From: an uncultured Porphyromonadaceae bacterium | Lineage (GTDB): Bacteria > Bacteroidota > Bacteroidia > Bacteroidales > Barnesiellaceae_A | Length of the DNA stretch: 64,000 bases | Direction of reading: 5' to 3' | Assembly: GCA_900538705.1 (NCBI GenBank) | Contig: UPZG01000001.1 | Coordinates: 682,001-746,000 of the forward strand | Part shown: one piece after another, positions 61,893 through 64,000 of the stretch | Layout of the letters: each line of letters starts with the position of its first letter | How positions within the stretch are numbered: position 1 is the first letter of the stretch | Notes under the pieces: generated by a model | Database searches by the model: none | Seen by the model: the letters and a program-made list of their open reading frames with translations, nothing else | What the model was told of the DNA's origin: nothing | Made by a program: the position numbers and the translations under genes

Positions 61893-62375
61893 CTATGGCA
61901 TGTAAGTGTCGAGCAAAGATGCAAGTTTATGTCTGGCGCGAGCTATGCGGCTCTTGACTGTTCCCAAGGCTATGCTTTGGCGGGCGGCTATCTCTTCATA
62001 TCCATATCCTTGTACCAACAACCAAATGACATCGCGTTGTTCCTGGGGTAACTTGCCGAGAGCTGTTTTTATGTCGCAAAACAGATAATTGTGTGGTTCG
62101 TAACCCTTTTCGGGAATGAGTGATGTGCCCGGTCGCGGCCTATATTTGTAATCGCGTATCGAGTTGAGGTAGAGATGTAGTAAGTGCTTATATCCCCAGC
62201 CTATGAAGTTATGGTCGTGATAAAGATGCTTTTTCTCGAGCAGGTGCAGCATGGTGTCTTGTAAAAGGTCTTCGGCTTCGTCGGTAGTGGCGGCAAAATG
62301 TATGGCGTGTTGCCGCAAGGCTGGGATAGATGCTACCAGCAGTGTATAGAAAAAATCATGTTGCATAGTTATCAT
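61893..62375 (-). CDS. ECF-like RNA polymerase sigma factor
   Basis: Alternative sigma factor of 160 residues. Region 2 includes TTDEAEDLLQDTMLHLLEKK (about 30-49) followed by NFIGWGYKHLLHLYLN; region 4 includes LPQEQRDVIWLLVQGYGYEEIAARQSIALGTVKSRIARARHKL (about 107-150), a clear helix-turn-helix. There is no anti-sigma gene beside it, unlike most Bacteroidota ECF operons. Start codons at 62396, 62375 and 62366 are all possible; the middle one is given. It converges on cstA with a 42-base gap. Confidence 0.88.
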   Translation of the reverse strand: MITMQHDFFYTLLVASIPALRQHAIHFAATTDEAEDLLQDTMLHLLEKKHLYHDHNFIGWGYKHLLHLYLNSIRDYKYRPRPGTSLIPEKGYEPHNYLFCDIKTALGKLPQEQRDVIWLLVQGYGYEEIAARQSIALGTVKSRIARARHKLASLLDTYMP

Positions 62376-62764
62376 GAAGGTATGAGCGGTGAGCATACCC
62401 TATATTATTTGTCGTATTTTGTATCCATTGATTGTAAAAACGGCCGCATAGTACATTATAAAGCGTGTCTTGGGGGCTTGACAGCTGTCCTGGCTAATTT
62501 TGCATTTTGCTTTTTTCGTTGCTACAAGGTACTGTGGGGCATATTATGGGAATTAGATATTTCGAGAGTATAATAGCGGTTAAGTGAAATAGCAATATAA
62601 ATGATGTGTAATATCTTTATTTAAAACGCTATTTGTAATAAAAAAGGTATTATTACAATCAAGACTTCGTTTTACTACCAGTTTGATGAGTTATGTGTGG
62701 GAGATATGGTATCAGTTTGTGTGATAAAAAAAGTTGATGGTCGTAAGAGAACAACCTTTTTAGC
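62376..62764. other. gene-free interval with an inverted repeat
   Basis: About 390 bases without a credible gene. A perfect 9-bp inverted repeat TTGTAATAA/TTATTACAA lies at 62633-62658 with an 8-base spacer. TAATTTTG near 62493 resembles a -7 box but no transcript candidate follows. Confidence 0.4.
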
Positions 62765-62772
62765 TAATTTTG
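62765..62772 (+). promoter_or_regulatory. -7 box upstream of the PHP phosphatase gene
   Basis: TAATTTTG matches TAnnTTTG; no -33 element is found at the expected distance. It would give a leader of about 120 bases. Confidence 0.33.
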
Positions 62773-62901
62773 CAGGCGAAAACCGCTTGGGCGGTGTAGG
62801 ATGAAGAGGATAAGTGCAGTGGCGTCGCGTCTTGGTGCGGCCTTGTATCGTCGCCGACGGTCGTATAGCAACTTGTACTGCACGTTGAAAAAGGAGAGAA
62901 A

Positions 62902-63744
62902 ATGCAACATAACTGTACCAATTACCATTCGCATTGCGATTTCTGTGACGGACGTGCACCTATGGAGGCTTTTGTTGAGGCTGCCATAGCGTGTGGCATG
63001 GATGCTTATGGTATAAGTTCGCATAGTGAATCGCCCGAGCCGGGGCGTACTTTACGCAGTAGCACCTATGCAGCCTATTTTGCCGAGATAGCGAGGCTGC
63101 GTGCAAAGTATGAGCATCAAATAGAGCTATATACAGCCATGGAGATAGATTATCTCGATGAGAAACGCAATGCTGCCTCCTCTTTTTATCGTAATATGCC
63201 ACTCGATTACTCGATAGGTTCTATACATTTTGTTCCTGCTCCCGATGGAGGATGGATGAGCGTAGACGGTGCTTACGACGGGTTTCGCCAACGGCTTGCA
63301 GCAAGGTTTGGCGACGATGTGCGTAAAGTGGTAGAGCTTTTTTTCGAGCAAAGTAACAAAATGGTTAAGGCCGGTGGTTTTACCATTTGTGGGCATGCCG
63401 ATAAGATAGCCCTTAATGCCTCGTGTTTTTCCCCGGCCATTACCCAAGAAGCTTGGTATGAGGAGCTTGCTTATCACTATATTTGTTCGTTGGCCGACAA
63501 AGATATTTTGGTTGAAGTTAATACTAAGGCTTGGGAGCAGCATCATCGCCTTTTCCCGTCGGTCGAGTGGTTTCCTCTTTTACGTCAGTTGGGCTTAAAA
63601 TTGGTTGTTAATTCCGATTGCCATTACCCCGAACGGGTTAATTCAGGGCGTATCGAGGCCTTGCAGTTGCTGCGTCAGGCAGGTATAGAGAACGTATGGG
63701 AGTTGCACCGAGGGCGTTGGCAAGCTGTTCCCATTGGCATGTAA
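62902..63744 (+). CDS. PHP-domain phosphatase, histidinol-phosphatase-like
   Basis: Metal-dependent phosphoesterase of 280 residues in the PHP superfamily, closest to HisK-type histidinol phosphatases. Motif I is NYHSHCDFCDGRAPMEAFVEAA, motif II SSHSESP (about 38-44), the metal-binding Glu lies in TAMEIDYLDE, and later ligands are SIGSIHFV (about 104-111), CGHADKIAL (about 168-176) and NSDCHYPERV (about 237-246). ATG at 62902 follows AAGGAGAGAAA, a usable ribosome binding site. No other his gene is adjacent, so histidine synthesis is the likely but unproven pathway. Confidence 0.88.
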   Translation: MQHNCTNYHSHCDFCDGRAPMEAFVEAAIACGMDAYGISSHSESPEPGRTLRSSTYAAYFAEIARLRAKYEHQIELYTAMEIDYLDEKRNAASSFYRNMPLDYSIGSIHFVPAPDGGWMSVDGAYDGFRQRLAARFGDDVRKVVELFFEQSNKMVKAGGFTICGHADKIALNASCFSPAITQEAWYEELAYHYICSLADKDILVEVNTKAWEQHHRLFPSVEWFPLLRQLGLKLVVNSDCHYPERVNSGRIEALQLLRQAGIENVWELHRGRWQAVPIGM

Positions 63745-63863
63745 GCATGTTTTGTTGGATATGTTTGTAGATGTGGCTTTTATTTGCTTAGATGTATGTT
63801 GTAGAAGCTGATAAATGATAACGACTCTTTTATGATAAGCATTTTGTTATGATATAACAAATA

Positions 63864-63901
63864 CAGGGCTGTGACACAGTTTCCTATTTGTCACAGCCCT
63901 G
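63864..63901. terminator. bidirectional terminator at the right end
   Basis: A perfect 13-bp stem (CAGGGCTGTGACA and complement) around a 12-base loop, between the plus-strand PHP gene and a minus-strand gene entering from the right. CTATTTTA follows on the plus strand and TATTTGTT on the minus strand. Confidence 0.85.
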
Positions 63902-63943
63902 CTATTTTATGACAGTCCGCCACTGTATGTGGTGATGTAAACT

Positions 63944-64000
63944 TTATTTGGCTTCCCATCCCAGAGCGCTGGCGCCCAAGACTGCGGCGTCGCCCTCTTT
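63944..64000 (-). CDS. C-terminal end of a probable ROK-family sugar kinase
   Basis: Only the last 18 codons and the TAA lie in the window. They read KEGDAAVLGASALGWEAK, like the conserved C-terminal GAA/GAS-A-L segment of ROK glucokinases. The frame is open to the window edge and is followed by a terminator. The call rests on this short match only. Confidence 0.4.
   Translation of the reverse strand, partial: KEGDAAVLGASALGWEAK

Noticed and set aside
62801..62989. 62-residue open frame ahead of and into the PHP gene
   Set aside because: The Arg-rich sequence overlaps the start of the PHP phosphatase in another frame and looks like leader sequence.
1..64000. CRISPR arrays, rRNA genes, prophage or complete insertion sequences
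   Set aside because: No regularly spaced repeats, rRNA-like sequence, phage structural genes or transposase genes were found.

Overview
The window is a chromosomal segment of a Bacteroidota bacterium, most likely a gut member of the order Bacteroidales. The signs are a GH97 alpha-glucosidase, a TonB-type outer-membrane receptor, an nqrABCDEF Na+ pump, meso-diaminopimelate dehydrogenase, DUF4270 and DUF4835 proteins, and repeated use of the Bacteroides promoter pattern TTTG-N19/20-TAnnTTTG with little dependence on Shine-Dalgarno sites. Genus cannot be fixed from the sequence alone.

Layout. 1-6.5 kb: start of nadE, a small membrane protein, a GH97 glucosidase, the pta-ackA acetate operon and a START-fold protein. 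6.6-12.2 kb: an LptF/LptG-type permease overlapping or abutting ribBA and a YigZ-type protein, then a YjjG-type nucleotidase and an AraC regulator. 12.3-18 kb: a three-gene RND efflux operon divergent from that regulator. 18.2-25.4 kb: ddh and the complete Na+-NQR operon. 25.5-30 kb: a TonB-type receptor, a queuosine-precursor transporter preceded by a candidate preQ1-I riboswitch, and an SDR. 30.2-30.7 kb: four tRNAs (Gly, Gly, Leu, Leu). 30.8-32.8 kb: an SGNH lipoprotein and an unknown membrane-anchored protein overlapping tail to tail.

32.8-38.1 kb is the accessory region. Two 100-bp direct repeats (95/100 identical, 32775-32874 and 36112-36211) enclose a 5'-truncated relaxase, a Crp/Fnr regulator, a Gdx/SugE-type SMR exporter and an MFS exporter. 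Two similar operator-like sites sit at activator distance upstream of the exporter pair. Just outside the right repeat lie an 11-bp-stem hairpin, a 117-nt rod-like inverted-repeat structure with five stacked stems, and a secreted protein with two retropepsin DTG motifs. This is the least ordinary part of the window.

38.5-64 kb returns to core genes. These include an EFR1 flavodoxin-ferredoxin, an Fsr-like MFS protein and ogt; a genome-maintenance and CoA run (dnaN, a DnaQ-type exonuclease, coaBC, a DUF4835 gene, recN, rlmB, a GNAT gene); recJ; and tRNA-Thr(CGU). They continue with a DUF4270 lipoprotein plus a stand-alone glycogen-synthase N-domain divergent from panC-panD, then a MATE transporter overlapping an NTase-fold gene, a YdfG-like SDR, Hsp20, a CDF metal exporter with a natural His6 N-terminus, cstA, an ECF-like sigma factor, a PHP phosphatase and the tail of a probable ROK kinase.

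The core genes describe a fermentative, acetate-producing, Na+-energised anaerobe. No rRNA, CRISPR array, prophage or complete insertion sequence was seen.
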